NCBI RefSeq assembly: GCF_002980495.1
Contig: NZ_PVBR01000033.1
Location: forward strand, 1-33,945
Length of the DNA stretch: 33,945 nt
Source: Phyllobacterium phragmitis
Lineage (GTDB): Bacteria > Pseudomonadota > Alphaproteobacteria > Rhizobiales > Rhizobiaceae
Direction of reading: 5' to 3'
Under the pieces are notes generated by a model that saw nothing but the letters and a program-made list of their open reading frames with translations, had not been told where the DNA came from and ran no database searches. Position numbers and translations under genes: made by a program. Positions 15,974 through 25,495 of this stretch are shown in pieces. Every line of letters begins with the position of its first letter. Position 1 is the first letter of the stretch.

Positions 15974-17206
15974 TTATTTTCGGCGCACGCAACGCCAGTT
16001 CCAGTCGCGCTCCGGGCCGATATCCAGATGGACGGATTTCGTGTGGCAATAGGTGCCGACGCCACCACGCCCCGGCATGCTGCGGACATAACGGGCGATT
16101 TCCCGTTTGGAGACGCCGTCGATCTGGATATCGGCGGCGGCGCACATCATGTGCAATGACCTTCTCGCCCCGTTCACGGCGCGATTGCGCGAAGGGCTGC
16201 GATAGCCTGATGTGACCATGACGGAGCGCCCGAAGTGGCGCTCGACAGTCTTGAGGAGGGCCACAAGCTGCGGTTTGAGGCAGGCGACGTCGACTGTCTC
16301 ACGCTGAACTTTCAGACCGTTCGGGGCCAAACGGGCGAGACCGCCGGCCGACGCGAGCTGGACGGGAAACGAATCATCTTCCTCATGCGCATCGATGTCG
16401 CTGTCATCATCGAGCTTGGCACGGCGCTTGATTTCGAAACCGGCATTTTCACGCACGCCGGGCAGGGCATCATTATATTGGCGCGAGATGGCGCCGCTCG
16501 TTTTCGGTATCGCAGATGCCACGACAGCTTTCTTCTCCACCGACTTGTCCAATACCTTTATCGATTCGTTCTTCTTCGAACGGTTGTCAGAGAAAAGGCG
16601 CATGATCGTGCCGCCCGATTGTGACGAACGGTTGGCTGGCGGCTTCGGTGCTGCAAATGCAACCTGGCGCGGCGAGGTCGAAAAAGAGGCGGTCTGGACG
16701 CCATTTGCCGGTGCCTGCTTCTCGGCCTGAGCCTGGGATTCCGTCACCTCTGTGGGTTCGCTCCGTCCGGCGTCATGTGCGGCCGTTTGTGACGTATCAG
16801 CCGTGTTCGCCGTTGTCTGTGAGGGGGATGTCGCCTCTGCTGCGGTGGTTTCACCTGGAGCCATTGCCGTTTTTGCTTTTTCAGCGGCCTCCTTGGCGAG
16901 GCTTTGTTCGGCTGGTGTGGCGGTTTTGGTTTCCGCCAGGGCAAGAACGGCGTCGCCCGCGTCCGTCGCTTTGGCGGAGGACGTTTCTTCGGAAGGTGTG
17001 GATGACGATTCTGCGGCGCTGGCCAGGGTGTCGGTGAGAAGAGACGAGTCCTCGCCCTGCGCATCCGTCTGCAATTGCGGCGTTACTCCGGAACCTGTGC
17101 CAGAACCTGTGGACGTGCAGGAGGCGATCGTCATTGAAAGCAGGGCGACCATGCATACAAAAGACCGGCTTGTCCCGGTCCGCGTATGATTTGTCAGTCC
17201 GCTCAA
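15974..17206 (-). CDS. Lipoprotein with C-terminal M15-like peptidase domain
   Basis: The last about 100 residues match the peptidase M15_3/DUF882 family of peptidoglycan-linked enzymes: VMVTSGYRSPSRNRAVNG, SLHMMCAAADIQI and SVHLDIGPERDW carry the His/Asp/His metal pattern. The N terminus has a lipobox (LLSMTIASC). Between them lie about 250 residues rich in A, T, E, S and P, probably a flexible linker from the outer membrane to the wall. The frame opens with an ATG at 17398, but that would put 82 residues before the lipobox. A TTG at 17206 behind GGGGGA, or the ATG at 17152, gives a proper lipoprotein signal. The start is therefore uncertain. It lies downstream of phaC on the same strand. 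Confidence 0.75.
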   Translation of the reverse strand: MSGLTNHTRTGTSRSFVCMVALLSMTIASCTSTGSGTGSGVTPQLQTDAQGEDSSLLTDTLASAAESSSTPSEETSSAKATDAGDAVLALAETKTATPAEQSLAKEAAEKAKTAMAPGETTAAEATSPSQTTANTADTSQTAAHDAGRSEPTEVTESQAQAEKQAPANGVQTASFSTSPRQVAFAAPKPPANRSSQSGGTIMRLFSDNRSKKNESIKVLDKSVEKKAVVASAIPKTSGAISRQYNDALPGVRENAGFEIKRRAKLDDDSDIDAHEEDDSFPVQLASAGGLARLAPNGLKVQRETVDVACLKPQLVALLKTVERHFGRSVMVTSGYRSPSRNRAVNGARRSLHMMCAAADIQIDGVSKREIARYVRSMPGRGGVGTYCHTKSVHLDIGPERDWNWRCVRRK

Positions 17207-17476
17207 TGCATCCCCCGGGGCTTTTATTCCGGACTGCAGAACGGGTCCGGACGGGTTGTCTTTTGTGGGCAAAACCCTTGCGAAAGTCTGGTTCGACGTT
17301 TCCCGGAAGCCGGAATATTCCACTTCGGGACAGCACTTGCGGAGGCTTTTCAGGATGCAAGCGCCAAGACTGATATTACTTTTCCTAATGAATCGCAATC
17401 ACTTCGGGTAAGGTCGGAATATGGCGAAAAGATACCTTGCCACAAAAACGACATAAGCAGCCGATCACGAATAGTT

Positions 17477-19309
17477 TCAGATACGTATTCTTACGTAATA
17501 TCCCGGCGCGTCGCCAAGCACCTCCGAATCATTGTCTTCGAGGTAACGGGGCGATGCTTTTTTGGCGCCTTGCGCTTCTATCCATTCCTGCCAGTGCGGC
17601 CACCATGACCCGGGATGTTCTTCCGCATTGTCGAGCCAGGCGCTGAAATTTCCTTCCGCTGGCCCACCGGTCCAATATTGGTATTTCTGTTTTTCGGGCG
17701 GATTGATAATGCCGGCGATGTGACCGGAGCCCGAAAGCACATAGGTGACGTCGCCGCCGAAACATCGGCTCCCGACGAAAACCGAAAGCGCCGGTGCGAT
17801 GTGGTCTTCCTTGGCGGCCAGACTGTAGACCGGAATCCTGATGTCGGCGAGCGAGATCCTGTGCCGCGCCAGCACCATCTTTCCACGGGAAAGCCTGTTT
17901 TCGAGATAGCAATTGCGCAGATAAAAGGAATGATTGGCGGCGCTCACGCGTGTGGCGTCGGCATTCCAATAAAGAAGATCGAAGGGGACGGGGCCTTTCC
18001 CCTTCATATAGTTGTTGATCACATAAGGCCAGATGAGATCGCCTGAGCGCAACATATTGAAAGCGCCCATCATTTTCGTGCCCTCGAGATAGCCCTCCCT
18101 GAGCATGGCCTCTTCGAGCGCGCTGACCTGCTCTTCGTCGACGAAGACTTTCAGATCTCCGGCATGTTCGAAATCGACCTGGGTGGTGAAGAATGTCGCT
18201 GACTTGACGCGGTCGTCGCCTTCCCTGGCCATCAAGGCGAGGGCGGCCGAAAGCAGGGTGCCGCCAACGCAATAGCCGGCGACATTGACCTTTCGCTCGC
18301 CGGTTCGCCGCTCAATCGTGTCGAGCGCGAACTGTATGCCTTCGCGGATGTAGGCTTCCCAATCCTTGTGCGCATGGCGTATGTCGGGATTGATCCAGGA
18401 GATCACGAATACAGTGTGCCCCTGATCGACCAGCCAGCGTATGAAGGATTTCTCCGGGCTAAGATCGAGGATGTAGAATTTGTTGATCCATGGCGGACAG
18501 ATGAGAAGCGGCCGTTTGAAAACCTTCTTCGTTCTGGGCGCATATTGAATGATCTCAGCCAGGTCATTGCGGGCCACGACCTTGCCCGGCGTCGTCGCCA
18601 AATTCTCGCCCAGCCGGAAATATGTGTGATCGGCCTGACGCAGCCGCAGATCTCCTTTGCCCGCGATGATGTCCTCCGTCAGCATCTGCATTCCATTGAC
18701 GAGGTTCATGCCGTTCGAAGCGACGGTCTCCTTGAAGAGTTCCGGGTTGGTCAGGATGAAGTTGGTGGGAGAGGCCGCGTTGACGAGCTGGCGCACATAA
18801 AAGACGGCCTTGTGGCGGGTATGCTCGTCGAGCCCGTCGGCCTTTTCTACGAGATCGAGCCCCCATTTCGCGGTGACCAGATAAACCTGCTTGAGGAAAT
18901 GAAAAAAGGGGTTCTTCGTCCAGTCCTCGTCCTGGAAACGCTTATCCTTTGGATCGGGCACGGCGATGTCTTCGGTGGGCTCGCCCGCCATGCTGCGTAT
19001 GGAATTCGTCCAGATCGCAAGATAGCTGGAAAAAAGAAGGGATTGTGCCTCAAGCGCACGCGACGGATCGGAAAGCCAATATTCCGTAAGTTTGGAAAGC
19101 GTTTTGACCATATCGGCCAGAGGTTCGGCGGTAACGTCGCTTTTCAGCCCCTGCTCGCGGGGCTCGATCCAGGCAGCAGCAGCCTTTCCCGCCTGCTCGA
19201 TCATGCGGGCGAGGTTCAATGCGAAACTGTTGGCATCCTTGATAAGGTAATCATCAAGGGAAGGCTCGCCAGTCGGATTCTTGCCGCTGCGATCCCTGGT
19301 ATCAGACAT
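17477..19309 (-). CDS. phaC: Class I poly(3-hydroxyalkanoate) synthase
   Basis: The enzyme polymerises (R)-3-hydroxyacyl-CoA into polyhydroxyalkanoate storage granules. The 610 residues fit class I synthases. The alpha/beta-hydrolase fold carries the lipase-like box GYCVGG with catalytic Cys347, an AKEDHIAP segment with the likely catalytic Asp, and SGSGHIAG with the catalytic His. The N-terminal PhaC domain includes the conserved FFHFLKQVYLV. The ATG at 19309 begins MSDTRDRSGK. The gene diverges from a small lipoprotein gene, and a short inverted repeat (TAGCAT/ATGCTA, 19346-19363) lies between them. No phaZ or phasin gene is next to it. Confidence 0.93.
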   Translation of the reverse strand: MSDTRDRSGKNPTGEPSLDDYLIKDANSFALNLARMIEQAGKAAAAWIEPREQGLKSDVTAEPLADMVKTLSKLTEYWLSDPSRALEAQSLLFSSYLAIWTNSIRSMAGEPTEDIAVPDPKDKRFQDEDWTKNPFFHFLKQVYLVTAKWGLDLVEKADGLDEHTRHKAVFYVRQLVNAASPTNFILTNPELFKETVASNGMNLVNGMQMLTEDIIAGKGDLRLRQADHTYFRLGENLATTPGKVVARNDLAEIIQYAPRTKKVFKRPLLICPPWINKFYILDLSPEKSFIRWLVDQGHTVFVISWINPDIRHAHKDWEAYIREGIQFALDTIERRTGERKVNVAGYCVGGTLLSAALALMAREGDDRVKSATFFTTQVDFEHAGDLKVFVDEEQVSALEEAMLREGYLEGTKMMGAFNMLRSGDLIWPYVINNYMKGKGPVPFDLLYWNADATRVSAANHSFYLRNCYLENRLSRGKMVLARHRISLADIRIPVYSLAAKEDHIAPALSVFVGSRCFGGDVTYVLSGSGHIAGIINPPEKQKYQYWTGGPAEGNFSAWLDNAEEHPGSWWPHWQEWIEAQGAKKASPRYLEDNDSEVLGDAPGYYVRIRI

Positions 19310-19345
19310 GATATACTATTCCTCCGACACCACTTATTGACATAG

Positions 19346-19363
19346 TAGCATGAGTTGATGCTA
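19346..19363. promoter_or_regulatory. Inverted repeat between phaC and the small lipoprotein gene
   Basis: TAGCAT and ATGCTA form a perfect 6-bp inverted repeat with a 6-base centre. It lies in the divergent intergenic gap just after a TTGACA at 19337-19342. It could be an operator acting on either gene; a six-base arm is short enough to occur by chance. Confidence 0.3.
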
Positions 19364-19420
19364 TCGGTTCAACACTCAAAATGGTTTGGGACCGCCGTTT
19401 CCTGCAGAGGTTTAGATTTT

Positions 19421-19765
19421 ATGTCACAGCATATGAGGCTGCCCCTTCGTTTCATATTGATGCCGTTCGTGTTGGCCGGCCTTTCCGCCTGCGGGAGCAG
19501 TGCCGATTTTCAAGGCGTGCCGCAGGAAGGCGCCTCGCGGACCGGCGCCTTTCCGACATTCGCCCGCACACCGAAGGGCGAAACCAAGCAGTTGACGGCG
19601 CAGGATACCACACGCGTCACGTCCGAACTCGATGCCGCCGCGGCCCGCCAACAGGCCATTCCCACGCTGCCGCCGACGACGCAGGCGCAACTGCTGAAGC
19701 AGCGTCGGCAGGCAGAGAAAGAGGCCGCCGACACGCTGAAAGAGATCGAGACAGAGAGCAACTGA
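19421..19765 (+). CDS. Small predicted lipoprotein (114 aa)
   Basis: The product has an N-terminal signal with lipobox LSAC (Cys24) followed by GSS, so it should be lipidated and membrane-anchored. The remainder is hydrophilic, and the last 40 residues are rich in Q, K, E and A, with a coiled-coil look (QAQLLKQRRQAEKEAADTL). I recognise no family with certainty; similar short lipoproteins occur next to phaC/aminotransferase genes in Rhizobiales. The ATG at 19421 is chosen because it gives the shortest plausible signal peptide; an ATG at 19433 is also possible and the frame opens at 19355. It lies 90 bases before the aminotransferase gene. Confidence 0.7.
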   Translation: MSQHMRLPLRFILMPFVLAGLSACGSSADFQGVPQEGASRTGAFPTFARTPKGETKQLTAQDTTRVTSELDAAAARQQAIPTLPPTTQAQLLKQRRQAEKEAADTLKEIETESN

Positions 19766-19855
19766 AACGATCTACCTTACCTCGACCCATCTCGACCCCG
19801 GGCACGAACAGGTGTATAGCCAATCGCATTTTCAACCCGCACCGGAACTGGGACA

Positions 19856-21076
19856 ATGTCTGAAGAGTTTCATAAAGTTCGCCGCCTGCCGCCTTACGTC
19901 TTCGAACAGGTCAATCGCCTGAAGGCCAGCGCGCGCGCCGCGGGTGCGGATATCATCGATCTCGGCATGGGCAACCCTGATCTGCCGACACCGAAGGGCA
20001 TTGTCGACAAGCTATGCGAGGCGGTGCAGGATCCACGGACGCACCGCTATTCCGCCTCCAAAGGCATTCCCGGTCTGCGCCGTGCCCAGGCGCAGTATTA
20101 TGCGCGCCGCTTCGGCGTCAAACTCAATCCCGAAACGCAGGTCGTCGCCACGCTCGGCTCCAAGGAGGGCTTCGCCAACATGGCGCAGGCGATCACCGCG
20201 CCGGGCGATGTCGTGCTTTGCCCCGATCCGACCTACCCGATCCATGCTTTCGGCTTCATCATGTCCGGCGGCGTCATCCGCTCGATCCAGGCCAGACCGG
20301 ATGACAGCTTCATTCCGGCGTTGGAGCGCGCCGTGCGCCATTCGATCCCCAAGCCGCTGGCGCTGATTCTCAATTATCCGTCCAATCCGACCGCGCATGT
20401 CGCGACGCTCGATTTCTACCGGGATATCGTGGCTTTCGCGCGCAAGCACGAGATCATCGTCCTTTCCGATCTCGCCTATTCGGAAATCTATTTCGACGAA
20501 ACGCCACCGCCATCGGTGCTTCAGGTGCCCGGCGCCATGGACGTCGCCGTCGAATTCACCTCGATGTCGAAAACCTTCTCAATGCCGGGCTGGCGCATCG
20601 GCTTCGCCGTCGGCAATGAGCGGCTGATCGCGGCGCTGACGCGGGTGAAATCCTATCTCGATTACGGTGCTTTCACGCCGATCCAGGTGGCGGCGACCGC
20701 AGCCCTCAACGGCGACGGCTCGGATATCACCGAAGTGCGTTCGATCTACAAACGCCGCCGCGACGTGCTGGTGGACAGTTTTGCGCGGGCAGGGTGGGAT
20801 ATTCCGTCTCCGGCCGCAACGATGTTCGCATGGGCGCCGATACCGGAACGTTTCCGGATGCTCGGCTCGCTGGAGTTCTCCAAGCTTCTGATCGAGATGG
20901 CGGATGTCGCCGTCGCACCGGGCATCGGCTTTGGCGAGCATGGCGACGATTACGTTCGTATCGCGCTCGTCGAGAACGAACATCGCATCCGCCAGGCCGC
21001 GCGCAGCATCAAGCGCTTCCTTGCAACCAAGGAAGAAAACCTGCACAACGTCATTCCGCTCAATGTGCATCGCTGA
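19856..21076 (+). CDS. Class I/II PLP-dependent aminotransferase (AlaC-like)
   Basis: This fold-type I aminotransferase interconverts an amino acid and a 2-oxo acid. The 406 residues carry the PLP lysine Lys239 in SMSKTFSMPGWRIGF, the NYPSNPTA motif, and the substrate-binding LVENEHRIRQAAR near the C terminus. It is most like the AlaC/LL-diaminopimelate-aminotransferase-like group that acts on alanine or related amino acids; the exact substrate cannot be assigned. The start ATG at 19856 gives the conserved FHKVRRLPPYVF beginning. It precedes hom by 45 bases on the same strand, suggesting co-transcription with amino acid biosynthesis. Confidence 0.88.
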   Translation: MSEEFHKVRRLPPYVFEQVNRLKASARAAGADIIDLGMGNPDLPTPKGIVDKLCEAVQDPRTHRYSASKGIPGLRRAQAQYYARRFGVKLNPETQVVATLGSKEGFANMAQAITAPGDVVLCPDPTYPIHAFGFIMSGGVIRSIQARPDDSFIPALERAVRHSIPKPLALILNYPSNPTAHVATLDFYRDIVAFARKHEIIVLSDLAYSEIYFDETPPPSVLQVPGAMDVAVEFTSMSKTFSMPGWRIGFAVGNERLIAALTRVKSYLDYGAFTPIQVAATAALNGDGSDITEVRSIYKRRRDVLVDSFARAGWDIPSPAATMFAWAPIPERFRMLGSLEFSKLLIEMADVAVAPGIGFGEHGDDYVRIALVENEHRIRQAARSIKRFLATKEENLHNVIPLNVHR

Positions 21077-21121
21077 TCCAGCGGTTCAAGCTGATATTCG
21101 GATAATCTCAGAGGCAAGATC

Positions 21122-22438
21122 ATGACTGAAGCATTACGGATCGGCGTTGCCGGGCTCGGCACCGTGGGCGGTTCGGTTCTGCGCATTTTGCGCGACATGG
21201 CCGAAATGCTGAACCGTCAATGCGGCAAGGAACTGGTCGTCACCGCCGTTTCGGCCCGCGACCGCTCCCGCGACCGTGGGGTGGATATTTCCGCCATGCA
21301 GTGGTTCGACGATCCCATCGCGCTCGCCAAATCGGCCGATATCGATGTCTTCGTCGAGTTGATCGGCGGCGATGACGGGCCTGCGAAGGCGGCAGTCGAG
21401 GCAGCGCTGAAGGCCGGACATCACGTCGTGACGGCCAACAAGGCGCTGCTTGCCAAACATGGTGTAACGCTCGCCAAGATCGCCGAGGACAAGGGCGTGC
21501 TTCTCAATTTCGAAGCAGCGGTCGCCGGCGGCATTCCCGTCATCAAGGCGATGCGCGAATCCTTGACCGGCAACACGGTCTCGCGCGTCTATGGCATCAT
21601 GAACGGCACCTGTAATTATATCCTGACGCGGATGTGGGATGAGGGGATATCGTTCGAGGACTGCCTGAAGGATGCACAGCGCCTGGGCTATGCCGAGGCC
21701 GATCCGACATTCGATATCGAGGGCAATGACACGGCGCACAAGCTGGCGTTGCTGACGAGCCTGGCCTTCGGCACGCAGATCGCCGCCGATGATATCTATC
21801 TCGAAGGCATCAGCAATATCTCGCTCGCCGATATCCATGCCGCCGACGAACTCGGCTATCGGATCAAGCTGCTCGGCGTCGCGCAAAAGACCGATACCGG
21901 CATCGAACAGCGCGTCCATCCGACCATGGTGCCGACATCCTCTGTCATCGCGCAGGTGCATGGCGTGACCAATGCCGTAGCGATCGAAACCGATCTCCTG
22001 GGCGAATTGCTGCTTTCAGGCCCCGGCGCCGGCGGCAATGCCACGGCCTCCGCCGTGCTCGGCGACATAGCCGACATTGCCAAGAGCCGCCCGGGCTTCC
22101 AGCATGGGCCTGTGTTCAGCACGCCGGCCAAGGCGCTGAAACCCTATAAACGGGCGAGGATGCGCTCGCATGCGGGTGGTTATTTCATCCGGCTGACCGT
22201 AGAGGACCGTACCGGTGTCTTCGCGGCGATAGCCAAGCGCATGGCCGACAACGATATTTCGCTCGAATCCATCGTGCAGCGTCCGCCCATGGATCCGGCC
22301 GGCGACGTCAGCAAGACCGTAATTCTGGTGACGCACGAGACCACGGAAGCGGCGGTGAAAAAGGCCATCGACGCCATCCTGCGGGATGGCCATCTGGTCG
22401 ACAAGCCGCAGATGATCCGTATCGAGCGTGCGGGCTGA
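21122..22438 (+). CDS. hom: Homoserine dehydrogenase
   Basis: The enzyme reduces aspartate semialdehyde to homoserine with NAD(P)H, the branch to threonine and methionine. The 438 residues hold an N-terminal Rossmann domain (GVAGLGTVGGSVL, residues 8-20), the catalytic segment with TANKALLAKHG and EAAVAGGIPVIK, MNGTCNYILTRM, and DPTFDIEGNDTAHKLA. A C-terminal ACT domain (about 355-430, FIRLTVEDRTGVFAAIA) indicates feedback regulation, usually by threonine. The ATG at 21122 follows AGAGGCAAG. It lies between the aminotransferase and glpX genes. Confidence 0.95.
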   Translation: MTEALRIGVAGLGTVGGSVLRILRDMAEMLNRQCGKELVVTAVSARDRSRDRGVDISAMQWFDDPIALAKSADIDVFVELIGGDDGPAKAAVEAALKAGHHVVTANKALLAKHGVTLAKIAEDKGVLLNFEAAVAGGIPVIKAMRESLTGNTVSRVYGIMNGTCNYILTRMWDEGISFEDCLKDAQRLGYAEADPTFDIEGNDTAHKLALLTSLAFGTQIAADDIYLEGISNISLADIHAADELGYRIKLLGVAQKTDTGIEQRVHPTMVPTSSVIAQVHGVTNAVAIETDLLGELLLSGPGAGGNATASAVLGDIADIAKSRPGFQHGPVFSTPAKALKPYKRARMRSHAGGYFIRLTVEDRTGVFAAIAKRMADNDISLESIVQRPPMDPAGDVSKTVILVTHETTEAAVKKAIDAILRDGHLVDKPQMIRIERAG

Positions 22439-22532
22439 TCTAGGCTCATCTCACTCTAACCCCTTTTAATCGATTAACATTTTGGTGGTGCCGGAATTCT
22501 GCTTGTCCAGCCCTTGCGGCACGTTTGCGACT

Positions 22533-22561
22533 TTGACAAAAGGTTTGCATAGCACTGTTAT
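22533..22561 (+). promoter_or_regulatory. Sigma-70-like promoter before glpX
   Basis: A perfect TTGACA at 22533-22538 and TGTTAT at 22556-22561 are 17 bases apart. They lie 54 bases before the glpX start codon in the 176-base gap after hom, suggesting that glpX and probably recJ have their own promoter. Confidence 0.5.
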
Positions 22562-22614
22562 GGTCCGTTTTTCAGTGCAGGTGCAGCAACGAATCTCGAG
22601 TAGGACATCCCCAT

Positions 22615-23601
22615 ATGGCAAAAACCGCAGAGCAGACTTCGCATGGTCTCGATCGTATCCTGACGCTTGAACTCGTCCGCGTGACGGAGCGCGCGGCGGT
22701 TGCCGCGGCGCGGTTGCGCGGCAGGGGAGACGAGAAGGCTGCGGATCAGGTCGCGGTCGATGCCATGCGTCAGGAACTGAACCGTTTGCCGATCAACGGA
22801 ACCGTGGTGATCGGCGAGGGCGAGCGCGACGAGGCGCCGATGCTCTATATCGGCGAGGAAGTCGGCACCCGGCAGGGACCCGCAGTGGATATCGCGCTCG
22901 ATCCGCTCGAGGGAACGACGATCTGCGCCAAGAACCTGCCCAATTCGATTGCGGTCATTGCCATCGCCGAAAAGGGAAATCTGCTCTACGCGCCTGACGT
23001 CTATATGGAAAAGATCGCCGTCGGCCCCGGCTATCCCTCAGGCGTGGTCGATCTCGATGCCTCTCCGACCGATAATATCCATACCATCGCCAAGGCCAAG
23101 GGCGTTGCCGTTCATGAAATCACCGCCTGCATCATGGACCGTCCGCGCCATGCGCGCCTGATCGAGGAAGTCCGCGCCACGGGTGCGGCGATCCGCCTGA
23201 TCGGCGATGGCGATGTGGCTGGCATCATTCATACGACCGATCCCGATGAAACCGGCATCGACATCTATCTGGGCATCGGCGGCGCGCCGGAAGGCGTGCT
23301 TGCGGCAGCGGCACTTCGTTGCATCGGTGGCCAGATGCAGGGCCGTCTCCAGCTCAACACCGACGAAAAGGTGGCGCGTGCCGCGAAGATGGGCATCGCC
23401 GATCCGAACAAGGTTTATACGATGGAGGAAATGGCCAAGGGCGACGTGCTGTTTGCCGCGACCGGCGTGACCGACGGCAATATGCTGTCCGGCGTGAAAT
23501 TCGCCCGCGATTATATCCAGACCCACACCATCGTCATGCGCGCGCATTCGCAGACGGTGCGCGAGATCAAGGCGCGCCACCAGGACATGACGAAATTCTA
23601 G
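22615..23601 (+). CDS. glpX: Fructose-1,6-bisphosphatase, class II
   Basis: This gluconeogenic enzyme hydrolyses fructose 1,6-bisphosphate to fructose 6-phosphate. The 328 residues match GlpX. Metal and substrate motifs are visible: VVIGEGERDEAPMLYIGEEVG (near residue 63), DIALDPLEGTT (the Asp/Glu metal ligands), GDGDVAGI and GIGGAPEGVL. The start ATG at 22615 lies behind AGTAGGACA, and a promoter-like sequence is at 22533-22561. The order hom-glpX-recJ is typical of Brucella and relatives. Confidence 0.95.
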   Translation: MAKTAEQTSHGLDRILTLELVRVTERAAVAAARLRGRGDEKAADQVAVDAMRQELNRLPINGTVVIGEGERDEAPMLYIGEEVGTRQGPAVDIALDPLEGTTICAKNLPNSIAVIAIAEKGNLLYAPDVYMEKIAVGPGYPSGVVDLDASPTDNIHTIAKAKGVAVHEITACIMDRPRHARLIEEVRATGAAIRLIGDGDVAGIIHTTDPDETGIDIYLGIGGAPEGVLAAAALRCIGGQMQGRLQLNTDEKVARAAKMGIADPNKVYTMEEMAKGDVLFAATGVTDGNMLSGVKFARDYIQTHTIVMRAHSQTVREIKARHQDMTKF

Positions 23602-23655
23602 TATAGGCCGGGCGAGGCCATTGCGCAGACGCCGTTTCCCGTGTTTGAACGGAAC

Positions 23656-25467
23656 ATGACAAGTTCCGCTACGACCATCTCCGAACGTCTGTTTCTCGGC
23701 GTCAACCAATCGGCCACCGGGTTCAAATGGATCGATCGCCTCGGTCTGCGCGAGGCCAATATAGCGTTGGCAATCGCGCAGAACCATGGAATGCCTGACC
23801 TCGTGGCGCGGGTTCTGGCGGGGCGTGGCGTTTCTCTGGATAACGCGCCGCTGTTCGTCGAGCCGACGATCAAATCGCTGATGCCCGATCCGGCATCGTT
23901 GACCGATATGGAACGGGCGGCGGGGCGCATCGCCGATGCCATCGCCAATCGCAAAAAGGTGGCGATCTTCGGTGATTACGATGTCGACGGCGCCTGTTCG
24001 TCGGCGCTTCTGTCGCGCTTTCTCACCCATTACGGTGTCGCCAACGCCATTTATATTCCCGACCGCATCTTCGAAGGCTACGGGCCGAACCCGCAGGCGA
24101 TGCGCGAGCTTGCGGCACAAGGCGCGTCCCTGATCGTCACCGTCGATTGCGGGACCAATAGCGCGGCGGCCATCGAAGCGGCGCGGGAGGCGGGCAGCGA
24201 CGTCGTCGTCCTCGACCACCATCAGGTCGGCGAAGCCTTGCCGCAGGCGGCCTTTGCCGTCGTCAATCCGAACCGTGAGGATGATATTTCGGGACAGGGG
24301 CATCTCTGTGCAGCCGGCGTTGTCTTCCTGACGCTGGTGCAGGTGCTGCGGACTTTACGCGAACGGCGGATCGCGAGCGACATCAGCGCCCCCGATCTCC
24401 TCAGCATGCTCGATCTGGTGGCGCTTGCGACGATCTGCGATGTGGTGCCGCTTAGGGGCGTCAATCGAGCGTTCGTCGTCAAGGGCCTCCTGGTCGCGCG
24501 TGCGCAGCAGAACGCCGGGCTTGCGGCGCTGGCGCGTGTATCGCGGATCGGCGAACCGTTGAACAGTTTTCATCTGGGGTTTATCATCGGTCCGCGCATC
24601 AATGCCGGCGGGCGCATCGGCGATGCCGGGCTCGGCGCACGCCTGCTGACGCTCGACGATCCGGTCGCGGCTGAAGGCATCGCGCAGGAGCTCGACAGGC
24701 TCAACCAGGAACGCCAGGCGATGGAAGTGCAAATGCTGGCCGAAGCCGAGACGGAAGCCGCCGTCGAGATCGGCGGCGGGCAGGGGCCGGCGATCATCGT
24801 CACCGCCAGCGAGACCTGGCATCCGGGCATTGTCGGTCTCTTGGCCGCGCGCTTGAAGGAGCGGGCGCGGCGTCCGGCTTTCGCTATCGCCTTCAACCAG
24901 AATGGCATCGGCACCGGTTCGGGCCGCTCGATAACCGGCTTCGATCTGGGGCGGATCGTGCGGGGCGCCGTGGAAAAGGGTCTGCTCGTGAAGGGTGGCG
25001 GTCATGCCATGGCGGCTGGCATCACCGTGGAGCGCGACAAGCTTGGCGCCTTGCGTGCCTATTTCGAGGAGGTCGCCAGCATAGCCGTTGCCAAGCTGCG
25101 CGATAATCAGAGTCTCGCCGTCGATGGCGCGCTCTCTGCCTCCGGCGCGACGCTCGCCTTGCATGATGCGCTGGAAAAGGCCGGCCCCTACGGCTCAGGT
25201 CACCCGCAGCCGGTGCTGGTGCTGCCGCATCACCGCCTTATCGGCGCAAGCGTCGTCGGCAAGGATCACATTCGCGCGTCGCTCGCCGGGGCAGATGGAA
25301 AGCGCGTCAACGCCATAGCGTTTCGTGCCGGGGGAAGCGCGCTTGGCGATTTCCTTTTGAAACAGCAGGGCCAATCGACCCACATCGCAGGCAATCTTTC
25401 GATCAATCATTGGAATGGATCATCGACGACGCAGATACGGATTATCGATGCGGCGCTTGCGGTTTGA
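23656..25467 (+). CDS. recJ: Single-stranded-DNA-specific exonuclease RecJ
   Basis: RecJ degrades single-stranded DNA 5' to 3' in recombination and mismatch repair. The DHH-superfamily motifs are present: FGDYDVDGACSSALL (motif I), TVDCGTNS, VVLDHHQVGE (the DHH), GPRINAGGRIGDA, and in the DHHA1 domain KGGGHAMAAGIT. The length of about 603 residues is usual. The start may be the GTG at 23641 or the ATG at 23656; the ATG gives MTSSATTI. It lies 54 bases after glpX and converges with parE across a palindromic repeat. Confidence 0.94.
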   Translation: MTSSATTISERLFLGVNQSATGFKWIDRLGLREANIALAIAQNHGMPDLVARVLAGRGVSLDNAPLFVEPTIKSLMPDPASLTDMERAAGRIADAIANRKKVAIFGDYDVDGACSSALLSRFLTHYGVANAIYIPDRIFEGYGPNPQAMRELAAQGASLIVTVDCGTNSAAAIEAAREAGSDVVVLDHHQVGEALPQAAFAVVNPNREDDISGQGHLCAAGVVFLTLVQVLRTLRERRIASDISAPDLLSMLDLVALATICDVVPLRGVNRAFVVKGLLVARAQQNAGLAALARVSRIGEPLNSFHLGFIIGPRINAGGRIGDAGLGARLLTLDDPVAAEGIAQELDRLNQERQAMEVQMLAEAETEAAVEIGGGQGPAIIVTASETWHPGIVGLLAARLKERARRPAFAIAFNQNGIGTGSGRSITGFDLGRIVRGAVEKGLLVKGGGHAMAAGITVERDKLGALRAYFEEVASIAVAKLRDNQSLAVDGALSASGATLALHDALEKAGPYGSGHPQPVLVLPHHRLIGASVVGKDHIRASLAGADGKRVNAIAFRAGGSALGDFLLKQQGQSTHIAGNLSINHWNGSSTTQIRIIDAALAV

Positions 25468-25495
25468 ACTGCCTAACGCAGTGATTGGCTTCTTA

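Noticed and set aside
15974-17398. Longer 474-residue form of the M15-like lipoprotein
   Set aside because: The extra N-terminal residues would precede a clear lipoprotein signal, which must be at the N terminus.
23038-24303. 421-residue minus-strand frame opposite glpX and recJ
   Set aside because: It crosses two well-supported plus-strand genes and shows no motif of its own.
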